Assembly (NCBI GenBank): GCA_910579325.1
Contig: CAJTTU010000001.1
Location: 1 to 18,385, forward strand
DNA length: 18,385 nt
Source: an uncultured Lachnospiraceae bacterium
Lineage (GTDB): Bacteria; Bacillota; Clostridia; Lachnospirales; Lachnospiraceae
Direction: 5' to 3'
The notes beneath the pieces were generated by a model. The model saw nothing but the letters and a program-made list of their open reading frames with translations, made no database searches and was not told the DNA's origin. The position numbers were made by a program, and so were the translations under genes. Position 1 is the first letter of the stretch, and every line of letters starts with the position of its first letter. Below, in pieces: positions 10,950 to 17,574 of the stretch.

Positions 10950-12627
10950 ATTAATTGCGGACAACTTTGCCGGCGGCGGCGGAGCATCCACAGGGATAGA
11001 GATGGCGACCGGATATAGTGTAGATATCGCGGTCAACCATGACCCGGAGGCCATCCGGATGCATAAGACAAACCATCCGGACACAAAGCACTATTGCGAG
11101 AGTGTGTGGGACGTGGATCCGATAAAGGTATGCGCCGGCCATCCGGTGGGGCTGGCATGGTTTTCCCCGGACTGCAAGCATTTTTCCAAAGCCAAGGGCG
11201 GGAAACCCAGGGATAAAAATATCCGGGGCCTTGCCTGGGTGGCGCTCCGGTGGGCGGCATTGGTCAGGCCGAGGGTAATTATGTTGGAGAACGTGGAAGA
11301 ATTTAAAACCTGGGGGCCGTTAAACCGGAGGCACAGGCCGATAAAAGCAAAACGGGGCCGGACATACCGGAAATTTATAAACCAACTCACTGAGTTGGGA
11401 TACGAAGTCCAGACCCGGGAGCTGGTGGCGGCGGATTATGGGGCCCCAACAATGAGAAAAAGGTTTTTCCTGGTCGCAAGGTGCGACGGCAGGCCCATTG
11501 TCTGGCCAAAGCCGGAATACGGGCCGAAAGACAGCCTGGAAGTAAAGTGCGGGCTTCTGAAACCGTATAAAGGGGCGTACACGCAGATTGATTTCAGCCG
11601 GCCATGCCCCAGCATCTTTGACAGCAAGGAGGAAATCTGGGAAAAGTATGGGATACGGGCACAGCGCCCGCTTGCGGAAAAGACTATGCGCAGGATTGCC
11701 AGAGGGCTACAGAAATTTGTTTTGGAGAATCCGGAGCCGTTTATTATGCAATATGCCCAGGAAGGCGAATGCTGTTCTCAGGACATGCAGGAACCATATA
11801 TGATACAAATTGGACAGACCGGATTTGCTACAGATCGGAGCAAGGATGTGCGGGAGCCATTAACGACCATTGTAAGCAAAAATGAGCATTGTCTGATAGC
11901 CCCAAAATTAAAGCCTTACAATTTCCTTATGACGCCCATGTTGATCCAGTACCATTCGGAGACAGCCGGAGGAGAGGTCAGGGGGCAGCAGGTGTCAGAT
12001 CCGGTTATGACAGTAGATGCGTCTAACAGGTACGGTCTGGTGAGCACCTTTATACAAAAATATTTTGACGGCGGCTATAAAGGGGCGGGGGCAGATGCAC
12101 AGGCCCCTCTGCCGACGGTGACAGCGTGGGATCATAACAGTATCTGTGCGGCTCATCTGGTACAGCTAAACAATAACTGCGACGGGAAGGACATCCAAAA
12201 CCCCATCCCGACCATTACTGCAGGTGACGGGCATTTCGGGGAGGTAAGGGCCTTTTTAATTAAATACTATGGGACAGGCACAGGGCAGGAGGCCACGGAG
12301 CCGCTTGACGCGGTGCCGGCGCATGACAGGTTCGGGATCGTAACCATCCGGGGGACGGAATACCGGATTGTGGATATCGGCCTGAGGATGCTGGAGCCAA
12401 AGGAGCTGTACGGCTGCCAGGGCTTCCCGGATGATTACATCATAGACCGGGATTACACAGGGAAACCGTATCCCCGGTCAGAGCAGGTCAGGCGCTGCGG
12501 GAATGCCGTATGCCCTCCGGTAGCCGCCGCCCTGGTAAGGGCAAACCTGCCGGAGATGTGCGTGGCAAAGAGGACAGGGAACATGAGGATAGATTACAGC
12601 GGGGAACAGCTGGCATTTATGGTATAG
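10915..12627 (+). CDS. dcm: DNA cytosine C5-methyltransferase with internal repeats
   Basis: 570 residues from ATG 10915. A TTG at 10936 (residue 8) is a plausible alternative, since AGAGGTGG lies 11 nt before it and related proteins begin close to LINGELIADNFAGGGG. Motif I is DNFAGGGGASTGIE (16-29). The catalytic Cys87 is in SPDCKHFS, where the family usually has PCQ. Motif VI is ENVEEF (125-130). The C-terminal motifs end in RCGNAVCPPVAAALV (527-541). The target-recognition region (about 275-478) is enlarged and consists of about five related units of 30-37 residues, such as MLIQY...PVMTVDASNRYGLV and FLIKYYG...PLDAVPAHDRFGIV. It methylates cytosine in DNA; no partner restriction gene is seen. 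Target unknown. Confidence 0.92.
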   Translation: MRGGKIKLINGELIADNFAGGGGASTGIEMATGYSVDIAVNHDPEAIRMHKTNHPDTKHYCESVWDVDPIKVCAGHPVGLAWFSPDCKHFSKAKGGKPRDKNIRGLAWVALRWAALVRPRVIMLENVEEFKTWGPLNRRHRPIKAKRGRTYRKFINQLTELGYEVQTRELVAADYGAPTMRKRFFLVARCDGRPIVWPKPEYGPKDSLEVKCGLLKPYKGAYTQIDFSRPCPSIFDSKEEIWEKYGIRAQRPLAEKTMRRIARGLQKFVLENPEPFIMQYAQEGECCSQDMQEPYMIQIGQTGFATDRSKDVREPLTTIVSKNEHCLIAPKLKPYNFLMTPMLIQYHSETAGGEVRGQQVSDPVMTVDASNRYGLVSTFIQKYFDGGYKGAGADAQAPLPTVTAWDHNSICAAHLVQLNNNCDGKDIQNPIPTITAGDGHFGEVRAFLIKYYGTGTGQEATEPLDAVPAHDRFGIVTIRGTEYRIVDIGLRMLEPKELYGCQGFPDDYIIDRDYTGKPYPRSEQVRRCGNAVCPPVAAALVRANLPEMCVAKRTGNMRIDYSGEQLAFMV

Positions 12628-12637
12628 AGGTGCGAAA

Positions 12638-12871
12638 ATGGATGATATCAGGGGAACCGTAGTCCGGTTTATCATTAGCTATTATAAAGAGAATCGGTTT
12701 TATCCGGATTATGATGAAATTGCGGCGGGTGTGGGAAGGGCAAAATCGACCGTATTTGCCTACATGAAAAAATTAGAGGATGAGGGCATTGTTGTCAGGA
12801 AGGCCGACCACTCGCCGCAATACAGGCTGATTAACATGGATTTTATATGCAGAGAGGGGAAAACAAAATGA
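12638..12871 (+). CDS. Winged-helix protein, LexA N-terminal-domain-like
   Basis: 77 residues: VVRFIISYYKENRFYPDYDE, then IAAGVGRAKSTVFAYMKKLE (recognition helix), then a wing EGIVVRKADHSPQYRLI. This matches the LexA DNA-binding domain without the peptidase. AGAGGTG precedes the ATG. The stop overlaps the YopX-like gene as ATGA. It is probably a regulator of phage genes. Operator not identified. Confidence 0.85.
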   Translation: MDDIRGTVVRFIISYYKENRFYPDYDEIAAGVGRAKSTVFAYMKKLEDEGIVVRKADHSPQYRLINMDFICREGKTK

Positions 12872-13284
12872 GGAAAATAATATTCCGTGGGAAGCGGATA
12901 GATAACGGAGACTGGATATATGGCTCATTCGTGATGGATGCGAGAGAGCAGGCAGCAGGGGATGAAAACAGCAGCGCCGTTGGATATATCCGTTGTCATG
13001 ATCCAAGACAGGGTAAGATGGTTTCCGTGGAGGTGGAAAGGGAAACCGTCGGCCAGTATACCGGCCTGACCGATAAAGAAGGGCGCGAAATTTATGAGGG
13101 GGATATCCTAAAATTTGAGTTTGAAGGGGACAGCCATACATATATCATGTTCTGGGGCAACGAAGGCGCGGCATGGCGGCTCAAACCGGTAGGGATTAAA
13201 GGCTCCCTGGACGCGGCGGGTTGGTATCCGGAAGATTGGGAAATTATCGGCAATATCTTTGACAATCCTGATCTAATGGAGTGA
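12868..13284 (+). CDS. YopX-like phage protein
   Basis: 138 residues: RKIIFRGKRIDNGDWIYGSF, then VGQYTGLTDKEGREIYEGDI, then GWYPEDWEIIGNIFDNPDL. This order is diagnostic for the YopX family, common in Firmicutes phages and of unknown function. ATG 12868 follows GAGGGG and overlaps the preceding stop. It has normal length. Confidence 0.92.
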   Translation: MRKIIFRGKRIDNGDWIYGSFVMDAREQAAGDENSSAVGYIRCHDPRQGKMVSVEVERETVGQYTGLTDKEGREIYEGDILKFEFEGDSHTYIMFWGNEGAAWRLKPVGIKGSLDAAGWYPEDWEIIGNIFDNPDLME

Positions 13285-13289
13285 ACGCC

Positions 13290-13574
13290 ATGGAAATGAG
13301 GATAGAGAGCGCAGAAGAATTTGCCGAGGAATTTATGCTGTACCGCCTCCTGTATCCGCAGGGACGTCCCAGGAGGCCGAAAACCCTGATAAAGCCTAAA
13401 CGGACAGGCTTGAAACAGAAATGTACGATAAGCCCGGAAGAACTGCGGAAAATGTATCTGGATGAGGGGAAAACGGCAAAAGAGATCGCCGGAATGTATG
13501 GAATGACCGAAAGCGGAGTCAGGGGGATGCTAAGAAGATATGGAATCAGGAGGGAGAAACAAAATGCAGGATAA
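13290..13574 (+). CDS. Small helix-turn-helix protein
   Basis: 94 residues. The N-terminal half is acidic, then a basic linker (RPRRPKTLIKPKR). The C-terminal homeodomain-like helix-turn-helix EELRKMYLDEGKTAKEIAG and MTESGVRGMLRRYG resembles resolvase or transposase DNA-binding ends. ATG 13290 is preferred over GTG 13281 because TGGAG lies 8 nt before it. The 3' end overlaps the next gene by 11 bp. Role unknown, probably DNA binding. Confidence 0.72.
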   Translation: MEMRIESAEEFAEEFMLYRLLYPQGRPRRPKTLIKPKRTGLKQKCTISPEELRKMYLDEGKTAKEIAGMYGMTESGVRGMLRRYGIRREKQNAG

Positions 13575-13824
13575 AAGAGTAAACAGTATCAGCGAGGTAG
13601 ACATGAGCGGATTAATTATGCCGTTGATCGCGGTATATGAGCATCCGGCGGATTACCCGGATAACTATGTAGCCAGAGTATTTGACATATCCGAAGCCAC
13701 GGATACGATAATCGTAAAAGACAGCCTTCTGGACATCCAGCGAGACATCGGCGAGAATACCAGCCGGATATTCTTTCCACGCGGCGCAGAGGATGTGAAA
13801 AGTCTGGTTGGTGTATGGGTTTAA
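13564..13824 (+). CDS. Small phage protein, unknown
   Basis: 86 residues, mixed alpha/beta (LIMPLIAVYEHPADYPDNYV, RVFDISEATDTIIVKDSLL). ATG 13564 follows AGGAGGG. There is no membrane segment or metal motif. It sits between the helix-turn-helix protein and SSB. I do not recognise it. Confidence 0.72.
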   Translation: MQDKRVNSISEVDMSGLIMPLIAVYEHPADYPDNYVARVFDISEATDTIIVKDSLLDIQRDIGENTSRIFFPRGAEDVKSLVGVWV

Positions 13825-13833
13825 GGAGGGCAT

Positions 13834-14253
13834 ATGAATAAAGTGATTTTAATGGGCCGTTTAACCGGCGACCCGGAAGTAAGATATGCAGCAGGGGAAA
13901 AGAACATGGCCGTAGGGCGGTATACCCTGGCCGTAAACCGCAGGTACCAGAAGGACGGCGGGCAGCAGGCCGATTTTATCCGGTGTGTGGCCTTTGATAA
14001 GGCAGCGGAGTTTGCCGAGAAATATTTTCGGAAAGGAATGCGTGTCTGCATCAGCGGCCGTATCCAGACAGGGAGCTACACCAACAGGGAAGGGCAGAAG
14101 GTTTATACGACTGATATCGTCATTGAAGAACAGGAGTTTGCCGAAAGCAAAAAGGAGCCAGAGCAGCAGGCCCCGCCGCCGCCGATGTCGGATGAGGATG
14201 GATTTATGCACATCCCGGATGGAGTGGAGGATGAAAACCTGCCGTTTAATTAA
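13834..14253 (+). CDS. ssb: Single-stranded DNA-binding protein
   Basis: 139 residues. The OB-fold starts MNKVILMGRLTGDPEVRYA and continues AVGRYTLAVNRRYQ, FIRCVAFDKAAEFAEKYFRK and ISGRIQTGSYTNREGQKVYT. A proline/glutamine-rich linker leads to the acidic tip DENLPFN, which recruits partner proteins in the SSB family. All family marks are present and the size is typical of phage SSB. AAGGAGG precedes the ATG. It coats single strands made during replication, which fits the HUH-type initiator upstream. Confidence 0.97.
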   Translation: MNKVILMGRLTGDPEVRYAAGEKNMAVGRYTLAVNRRYQKDGGQQADFIRCVAFDKAAEFAEKYFRKGMRVCISGRIQTGSYTNREGQKVYTTDIVIEEQEFAESKKEPEQQAPPPPMSDEDGFMHIPDGVEDENLPFN

Positions 14254-14265
14254 GGGGGAGACAAC

Positions 14266-14556
14266 GTGAAAATCGAATGGAAAAAAATAAAACCGATGCG
14301 GGTACGGTTAGTACATGATACATGGCTTGAATATGAAGAAAATGGGGAAAAGAAATCTGTTTTTGCCTGCAAGGATAAACCCATAGACGGTACTGTTTCT
14401 ATGGCCGGATATAAAAAGATAGGGAAAAACAATGTGAAATTTTACTATTTTCGGCCCGATATTTGCCACGATGAAAGGGCCGGGTATGCACTATCAGCTA
14501 AATGGTTTAAAGATATCCCTGACAAAGGCGATGAGAAAGACTTGACACTTAATTAG
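14266..14556 (+). CDS. Small basic phage protein, unknown
   Basis: 96 residues from GTG 14266, with GGGGGAG 6 nt upstream. Beta-rich and basic (KIEWKKIKPMRVRLVHDTWL, NNVKFYYFRPDICHDERAG). No known motif. It lies directly after SSB and before another unknown gene in the same operon. Confidence 0.7.
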   Translation: MKIEWKKIKPMRVRLVHDTWLEYEENGEKKSVFACKDKPIDGTVSMAGYKKIGKNNVKFYYFRPDICHDERAGYALSAKWFKDIPDKGDEKDLTLN

Positions 14557-14572
14557 AGGGAGGGGCAAACAT

Positions 14573-15157
14573 ATGTTCTTAAAAAGCAGCATATTTAAGA
14601 GGCTATTGAAGGAGTCCTACTCCACCACGGGCCTGCGTCTGCATAATGACGGCGACGGCCTGCGCATAGTTGGCAGGGACTGGGCGGTCTGGGTAAAAAA
14701 AGGCCGTATCGCTAAAAAAGAGCTGGCCTCAATCATAGAGCTGACCGGGGAGATACCGGAAGCAGGGGAGTGCTTCCTCTCCCGGAAGGGAGGGAACCAA
14801 CACGAATTGAGGGATGTTATTACATACGACGTTATGGGGGATGCTCTTAAATGCCGGAAAACTGCTGATGTAACAAGAATGCTGATAAAAGCGGAATGGT
14901 GTACAATGCAGGTGCTGCAGGACCGGGAGACGAAGAAAGTCACTCTATTAAACGAAAACTTTGTCAAACTGATCAACAAAGCGGCAATCGAACAGGGTGA
15001 GGCATTCCCTGTGGGACCGGTGGTCGGGGAAAATGGGAACATATACTGGTTTAACGATACTATGGCTCTGATGGTACTGCCGATAAGCGCAAGAAGCGGA
15101 AAAGGCCAGAAACTTGTGGAAAACCTGGAAAAATTTAAAATACAGGAAGGAAACTGA
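14573..15157 (+). CDS. Phage protein of unknown function
   Basis: 194 residues, soluble, mixed alpha/beta (MFLKSSIFKRLLKESYSTTG, DGLRIVGRDWAVWVKKGRIA, later ALMVLPISARSGKGQKLVEN). A strong GGAGGGG lies ahead of the ATG. No cysteine pairs, membrane helix or nucleotide loop is clear. Its place between SSB and an HNH-like nuclease suggests a DNA-metabolism role, but that is only context. Confidence 0.75.
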   Translation: MFLKSSIFKRLLKESYSTTGLRLHNDGDGLRIVGRDWAVWVKKGRIAKKELASIIELTGEIPEAGECFLSRKGGNQHELRDVITYDVMGDALKCRKTADVTRMLIKAEWCTMQVLQDRETKKVTLLNENFVKLINKAAIEQGEAFPVGPVVGENGNIYWFNDTMALMVLPISARSGKGQKLVENLEKFKIQEGN

Positions 15158-15159
15158 CA

Positions 15160-15516
15160 ATGGCGGGAATTCTGTATCCGAAGCAGAAAACGATAAAGAA
15201 ACGGAAAACCCACAAGCCCAGCATCCTGCATCAAAAAGACGGAACCTGCTACCTCTGCATCCGCTTACATGGAGATTACCGTATCCATCCCATAGTACAT
15301 GAGCACCACATCTATGGAGGTACGGCAAACAGGAGGGTATCGGAGGCAGCGGGACTGAAGGTATACCTGTGTCCGGCCCATCATGAGACAGGGCCGGAGG
15401 CAGTACATAAAAATTATGCATATATGCGCCTGGTCCAGCAGGACGGCCAGAAGGCCTATGAAAAGACGCACACCAGGGATGAGTTCATGGCGCTGGTCGG
15501 GCGGAGTTATCTGTGA
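15160..15516 (+). CDS. HNH-like (beta-beta-alpha metal) nuclease
   Basis: 118 residues. Cys30-x2-Cys33 (CYLC), VHEHHIYGG (His47-Glu-His-His50) and CPAHH (71-75) give the order of a His-Me finger with structural zinc. It resembles small HNHc/NinG-like phage nucleases. Basic N-terminus (KQKTIKKRKTHKP). It starts 3 bp after the previous stop, so the two are probably coupled. Expected role: DNA cutting during recombination or replication intermediate processing. The family call is motif-based. Confidence 0.8.
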   Translation: MAGILYPKQKTIKKRKTHKPSILHQKDGTCYLCIRLHGDYRIHPIVHEHHIYGGTANRRVSEAAGLKVYLCPAHHETGPEAVHKNYAYMRLVQQDGQKAYEKTHTRDEFMALVGRSYL

Positions 15517-15540
15517 GGGTGGGCAGCAGGGAGAAGGAAA

Positions 15541-15924
15541 ATGCTGATATTACCAATAAAAAAGAAATGGTTTGACATGATCCTGTCAGGCAAAAAGAAA
15601 GAGGAATACCGGGAGATTAACGGTTATTACGAAATACGGTTTATGAATTTGTTTGGTGCAATCATCATAGAGCCTACAAGCATTTCTGAAAGTGGCGAAT
15701 ATGAGGTTTTGCAAGGAAATGATGTTCCGGAGGAGATAAGGAAAAAGCCTATACAAGAAATCATGTTCCGTAACGGTTACGGTAAAAATGCCCCTTCGCT
15801 CATTGCGAAATGTACGCTGTCAGTCGGTACAGGCCGGAAAGAATGGGGAGCTGAAAAAGATAGGCAGTATTTTATCTTAACAATCTGGGAGATACTGCCC
15901 GGCACAATCAAACAGGAGGCATGA
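15541..15924 (+). CDS. ASCH-domain protein
   Basis: 127 residues. LPIKKKWFDMILSGKKKEEYREI at the N-terminus is the ASCH signature, a PUA-like RNA-binding fold with a GxKxxEyR motif. SLIAKCTLSVGTG and FILTIWEIL are its later strands. In this fold family some members are RNA-modified-base binders or small ribonucleases. Length is normal. GGAG lies upstream of ATG 15541. Stop and next frame overlap by ATGA. Confidence 0.9.
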   Translation: MLILPIKKKWFDMILSGKKKEEYREINGYYEIRFMNLFGAIIIEPTSISESGEYEVLQGNDVPEEIRKKPIQEIMFRNGYGKNAPSLIAKCTLSVGTGRKEWGAEKDRQYFILTIWEILPGTIKQEA

Positions 15925-15929
15925 AATAC

Positions 15930-16256
15930 ATGTATACAGGATTGCATGATAAAAACGGAACACCTATAAATATCGGCGATAAAACAAGGCTCATTTTAGA
16001 TGACGGGGAAATAAGGGAGTTTGACGTCTGCTTTAAAACAGTAAAAAGGACAACGGTAAAGACATGGCCGGGATTTGAGCCGGAAACAGCCGAAGTGTCT
16101 ATAACAGGGGTTTTCTTCTGTTGGGAAGGAAATGACCTGCTTCCGTGCGTGGATGAAAATGGGGTATCGGATACGGAGAAAATGGAGGTGATACGCAGTG
16201 AGGATTGTGATCAGTATAAGCGGTTGGAATCCGGCCAGGCAGAAAGAGATCATTAA
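15930..16256 (+). CDS. Small YopX-like N-terminal/beta protein, unknown
   Basis: 108 residues from ATG 15930. ATG 15921 is in frame but only 1 nt from AGGAGG (15914-15919), whereas 15930 has a 10-nt spacing. The start MYTGLHDKNGTPINIGDKTR resembles the TGLTDKNGKEIYEGD strand of YopX-type proteins, and the rest is beta-rich. The 3' end overlaps a small GTG-started gene by 59 bp. Function unknown. Confidence 0.75.
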   Translation: MYTGLHDKNGTPINIGDKTRLILDDGEIREFDVCFKTVKRTTVKTWPGFEPETAEVSITGVFFCWEGNDLLPCVDENGVSDTEKMEVIRSEDCDQYKRLESGQAERDH

Positions 16257-16329
16257 TTCCATCAAAGGCTTCGTAAAATCCCTGGCCAAAAGGCTCGGGT
16301 TCCAGGCGGAGATTGAGCAAATTAGATAA
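16198..16329 (+). CDS. Very small basic protein, unknown
   Basis: 43 residues from GTG 16198, with GGAGGTG 7 nt before it. Sequence RIVISISGWNPARQKEIINS then IKGFVKSLAKRLGFQAEIEQ: one short strand and a basic amphipathic helix. It overlaps the previous gene by 59 bp in another frame and lies just before the regulator gene. The strong ribosome-binding site makes it likely to be translated. Confidence 0.6.
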   Translation: MRIVISISGWNPARQKEIINSIKGFVKSLAKRLGFQAEIEQIR

Positions 16330-16357
16330 AGCAACATCAGATAGGAGGCGGGGAACA

Positions 16358-16819
16358 TTGGAGACTGAAAAAGAATGGATGGAAAAAGAGGAAAAGAAAG
16401 AATATCTGAAATCCTATCAAAAAGCCGTGCGAAGGGAAAACGACATCTTAGAAGAAATACAGCAACTGCGCGCAGAGAAAATGTTTCCGGCCCTCCACAT
16501 GGAAGGCGCGCCGGGGGCAGCAGGCCCATCTGATCTGTCTGCCTATGTCGTAAAAATAGACGAATTGATTGAGAGGCTGAAAAATGAGCGCCTGAGAAAG
16601 ATACTGCTCAGGGAGGAGATCGAGCGGGACATTAACAGGCTAAAAGATGAGGGTGAAAAGGCAGTGCTGCGGTATCGGTACATACAAGGGCTTAAATGGG
16701 AGGAGGTTGCGGAACGTGCCGGATACAGCTGGAAGGGGGTGCACAATGTCCATAGTCGTGCATTGAATCATTTTCACTGTCCAGGCAAAACGGATAACGC
16801 ATATTTGCAAAAAGTTTAA
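16358..16819 (+). CDS. Sigma-region-4-like / ArpU-type phage transcriptional regulator
   Basis: 153 residues from TTG 16358. AGGAGG (16343-16348) is 9 nt upstream; the frame also stays open further upstream, without a better signal. Helical N-terminus, a Gly/Ala/Pro loop near residues 49-58 (GAPGAAGPSD), a long coiled region (IDELIERLKNERLRKILLRE), then a sigma-4-like helix-turn-helix (LRYRYIQGLKWEEVAERAGY, SWKGVHNVHSRALNHF). This is the form of DUF1492/ArpU/RinA-related late regulators, found just before packaging genes. It is a candidate activator of the two promoters that follow (16813-16854, 17065-17106). Confidence 0.85.
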   Translation: METEKEWMEKEEKKEYLKSYQKAVRRENDILEEIQQLRAEKMFPALHMEGAPGAAGPSDLSAYVVKIDELIERLKNERLRKILLREEIERDINRLKDEGEKAVLRYRYIQGLKWEEVAERAGYSWKGVHNVHSRALNHFHCPGKTDNAYLQKV

Positions 16820-16854
16820 AAATGCTTGCAATGCCGTACTGATGATGATAGTAT
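16813..16854 (+). promoter_or_regulatory. Promoter with upstream repeat element, copy 1
   Basis: Element AGTTTAAAAATGCTT (16813-16827) runs into the -35 TTGCAA (16826-16831). The spacer is 17 bp and the -10 TAGTAT (16849-16854). It lies in the gap before the gene at 16878. Confidence 0.6.
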
Positions 16855-16877
16855 AAAATCAAACGGGAGGTGGCAGG

Positions 16878-17066
16878 ATGGCTTTTGCAGATAAAAAGGC
16901 AGCTTTTGCGTACGTAAATGAATACCAAAAAGAAAAATATGACCGGATCACGGTCATGGCGGGAAAGGGGAAGAAAGCGAAGTATCAGGATGCGGCTAAG
17001 GCAGCAGGAATGTCTTTGTCCGCATTTATTGAAATGTGCGTGGATGAAAAAATATCGAAAGAATAG
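16878..17066 (+). CDS. Small ribbon-helix-helix/Arc-like protein
   Basis: 62 residues: polar helix (KKAAFAYVNEYQKEKYDRIT), a strand VMAG, basic KGKKAKYQDAAKAAG, then MSLSAFIEMCVDEKI. The order strand-helix-SxSAFI-helix is that of small Arc/MetJ-type DNA-binding proteins and antitoxins. GGGAGGTGG lies before the ATG. No toxin gene follows it. Repeats flank the gene on both sides (16813-16827, 17065-17079, 17088-17102) and could be its operators. Confidence 0.75.
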   Translation: MAFADKKAAFAYVNEYQKEKYDRITVMAGKGKKAKYQDAAKAAGMSLSAFIEMCVDEKISKE

Positions 17067-17106
17067 TTTAAAAATGCTTTACAGGATAGTTTAAATATGC
17101 TATAAT
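17065..17106 (+). promoter_or_regulatory. Promoter with upstream repeat element, copies 2 and 3
   Basis: AGTTTAAAAATGCTT (17065-17079) runs into the -35 TTTACA (17078-17083). The spacer is 17 bp and the -10 a perfect TATAAT (17101-17106). A third, variant copy (17088-17102) lies in the spacer and touches the -10. The first copy overlaps the stop codon of the preceding gene. Confidence 0.75.
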
Positions 17107-17158
17107 AGTATTATCAGATGAGGCAAGTAAATCTGAACATACGGAAAGAGAGGCAGGG

Positions 17159-17323
17159 ATGAACGTAATGACGGACAAACAGATGCAGTTTATAGCATGG
17201 CTGATCACAACAGCGACGGACAAATGCCAGACAATGGACGAAGTGAGAGAGATGAACAAGGAAATCCGGAAACATTCCACCGGATGGAAAGAGGAAGACG
17301 GGGAAGAAAAGAAACAGCAATAA
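17159..17323 (+). CDS. Small acidic/charged protein, unknown
   Basis: 54 residues: MNVMTDKQMQFIAWLITTAT, then DKCQTMDEVREMNKEIRKHS and a charged tail EEDGEEKKQQ. Helical by composition. AGAGAGGCAGGG precedes ATG 17159. It is the only gene between the second repeat-controlled promoter and a strong terminator, so it probably forms a one-gene unit. Confidence 0.65.
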   Translation: MNVMTDKQMQFIAWLITTATDKCQTMDEVREMNKEIRKHSTGWKEEDGEEKKQQ

Positions 17324-17325
17324 AT

Positions 17326-17353
17326 AAAAGCAGGGGCTTGCCACCCTGCTTTT
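17326..17353 (+). terminator. Rho-independent terminator
   Basis: AAAAGCAGGG (17326-17335), loop of 8, CCCTGCTTTT (17344-17353) followed by T: a perfect 10-bp stem with T-run. It ends the early/middle transcript. Confidence 0.88.
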
Positions 17354-17571
17354 TAAATACTTATGCTGCGCAAGAGGGAAAGAGTACATTGTTTTACACA
17401 CTCATCTTATGATATAACTATACTGCGGTATTCGATAAGGAGCCTACTTAATCTTTTTTGTATTCGGGTTGATGGGAACAGAATAACCTCCAAAAGACAT
17501 TTACGCAAAACGTCCTGTAGAAATACGGGGCGTTTTGTGGTAAAATAAGGAAAAATGTTTTGGGAGGCAAT
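17354..17571. other. Intergenic region before the last gene
   Basis: No convincing gene. It contains a possible weak rightward promoter (TTGTTT with TATAAC downstream at about 17391-17420), then the hairpin at 17506-17537. GTGG-TAAAAT (17538-17546) after it resembles an extended -10 box without a clear -35. Confidence 0.5.
17506..17537 (+). terminator. Hairpin, possible terminator/attenuator
   Basis: CAAAACGTCC (17506-17515) pairs with GGGGCGTTTTG (17527-17537), allowing one G-U. TTTTG follows the GC part. It lies 30 bp before the ribosome-binding site of the last gene, so it may insulate that gene or control it. Confidence 0.5.
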
Positions 17572-17574
17572 ATG

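Noticed and set aside
9256..11084. Long minus-strand frames opposite the methylase genes
   Set aside because: They mirror GC-rich coding sequence, lack ribosome-binding sites and show no domain. The sense genes have complete catalytic motifs.
16878..17323. Type II toxin-antitoxin pair (Arc-like protein plus the next small gene)
   Set aside because: The two genes do not overlap or abut; the second has its own strong promoter and no toxin-like domain. Both are better read as separate units.
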